This document shows, piece by piece, positions 63,793 through 64,000 of a stretch of 64,000 nt of DNA. Each line of letters begins with the position of its first letter. Positions within the stretch are counted from its first letter, which is position 1. The notes beneath the pieces are model-generated. The model was given only the letters and a program-made list of their open reading frames with translations, had not been told where the DNA came from and did no database searches. The position numbers and the translations under genes were made by a program. The stretch comes from Alistipes sp. (GTDB taxonomy: Bacteria; Bacteroidota; Bacteroidia; Bacteroidales; Rikenellaceae), in assembly GCA_017474235.1 (NCBI GenBank), contig JAFVIB010000008.1, positions 1-64,000 on the forward strand. The letters run 5' to 3'.

Positions 63793-63903
63793 ATGATTGC
63801 TACACTTCTCTATATTTTGCTTATGTTTAGTGTTATGGTAGGTCTTTGTTGGCTACTTACACTCCCTTTGAGAATGTTCAGAGATTGGTTGGATCGTCAT
63901 TAG
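63793..63903 (+). CDS. Candidate 36-aa membrane protein
   Basis: One long hydrophobic helix (ATLLYILLMFSVMVGLCWLL) and a charged C-terminus (RMFRDWLDRH), layout of single-pass small membrane proteins or type I toxin peptides. A consensus -7 box lies immediately upstream. Function unknown. Confidence 0.45.
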   Translation: MIATLLYILLMFSVMVGLCWLLTLPLRMFRDWLDRH

Positions 63904-63931
63904 CACTTTAACATAGTGTTGTTATATATCT

Positions 63932-63954
63932 TATAAGTGTTTAGGATACTTATA
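63932..63954. repeat. Small inverted repeat downstream of the 36-aa peptide ORF
   Basis: TATAAGT (63932-63938) and ACTTATA (63948-63954) pair around a 9-nt loop. Could be a weak transcription-end hairpin; there is no long T-run. Confidence 0.4.
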
Positions 63955-64000
63955 GGTTTCGATAATTTTATTGGATTTACCCCTTTAACTGTTAATTCTG

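Overview
The window looks like chromosomal DNA from a gut-type Bacteroidales, possibly Rikenellaceae/Alistipes-like. Evidence: start codons lack Shine-Dalgarno sequences; many genes are preceded by the Bacteroidetes promoter pair (TTG, 18-20 bp, TAnnTTTG); there are many SPII lipoproteins with BACON-, fimbrillin- or FISUMP-like modules; a 48-aa YTAPELEL-type peptide of the kind I associate with Alistipes relatives is present; and a Bacteroidetes-type II-C Cas9 locus is present. The genus is an inference; the phylum-level call is firm.

Layout. 1-0.75 kb: 242-bp tandem repeats and tRNA-Leu(TAA) with its terminator. 0.75-13.9 kb: a minus-strand block with miaA, an ORF-3-like protein, a lipoprotein, a QueG-like Fe-S protein, floA, a GH31 glucosidase, nfeD, a SPOR-like coiled-coil protein, trkH, a HAMP sensor without an output domain, and mtaB. 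14-17.3 kb: a plus-strand metal-permease, LptF/G-like and fmt operon. 17.4-21.1 kb: a small lipoprotein, a structured 6S-like RNA, repeats, a glycerol-1-phosphate dehydrogenase and an SGNH hydrolase. 21.2-24.4 kb: a poly-G peptide gene, a fimbrillin-like lipoprotein, and a secreted-type nuclease cut off from it by one in-frame TGA. 24.4-28.2 kb: yggS, a C69 dipeptidase and lpdA. 28.2-32.3 kb: a minimal CRISPR-Cas9 locus (tracrRNA, compact cas9, four repeats) with no cas1 or cas2. 32.3-44.8 kb: a small membrane protein and truA, then a tightly overlapping plus-strand run dapB-lepB-yigZ-uvrA-M16 peptidase-O-methyltransferase-LRR protein-XRE-metallophosphoesterase. 44.9-50.1 kb: gdhA and three tandem MBL-fold lipoproteins. 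50.1-50.5 kb: a cluster of hairpin repeats. 50.5-58 kb: pgm, dnaA, a WYL regulator, a CotH kinase-like lipoprotein and a radical SAM/lipoprotein pair. 58-62.4 kb: a zinc-ribbon protein, recA, relA/spoT, a small membrane-anchored protein and a HIT protein. 62.4-64 kb: an AT-rich regulatory region with palindromes, an XRE regulator and two tiny membrane-peptide ORFs.

The observations most worth following are: (i) CRISPR repeats that each carry a complete Bacteroidetes promoter (TTG, 19 bp, TAtcTTTG), in a locus without adaptation genes; (ii) a 9-G homopolymer in a small peptide gene heading the fimbrillin/nuclease operon, with the nuclease separated by a lone stop codon; (iii) two 125-bp near-perfect hairpin elements at distant sites; (iv) a TTTAC-N4-GTAAA palindrome recurring over the -7 boxes around an XRE gene; (v) a triplet of MBL lipoproteins; and (vi) an uncharacterised rSAM/lipoprotein pair. 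All similarity-based calls were made by eye, without database searches.
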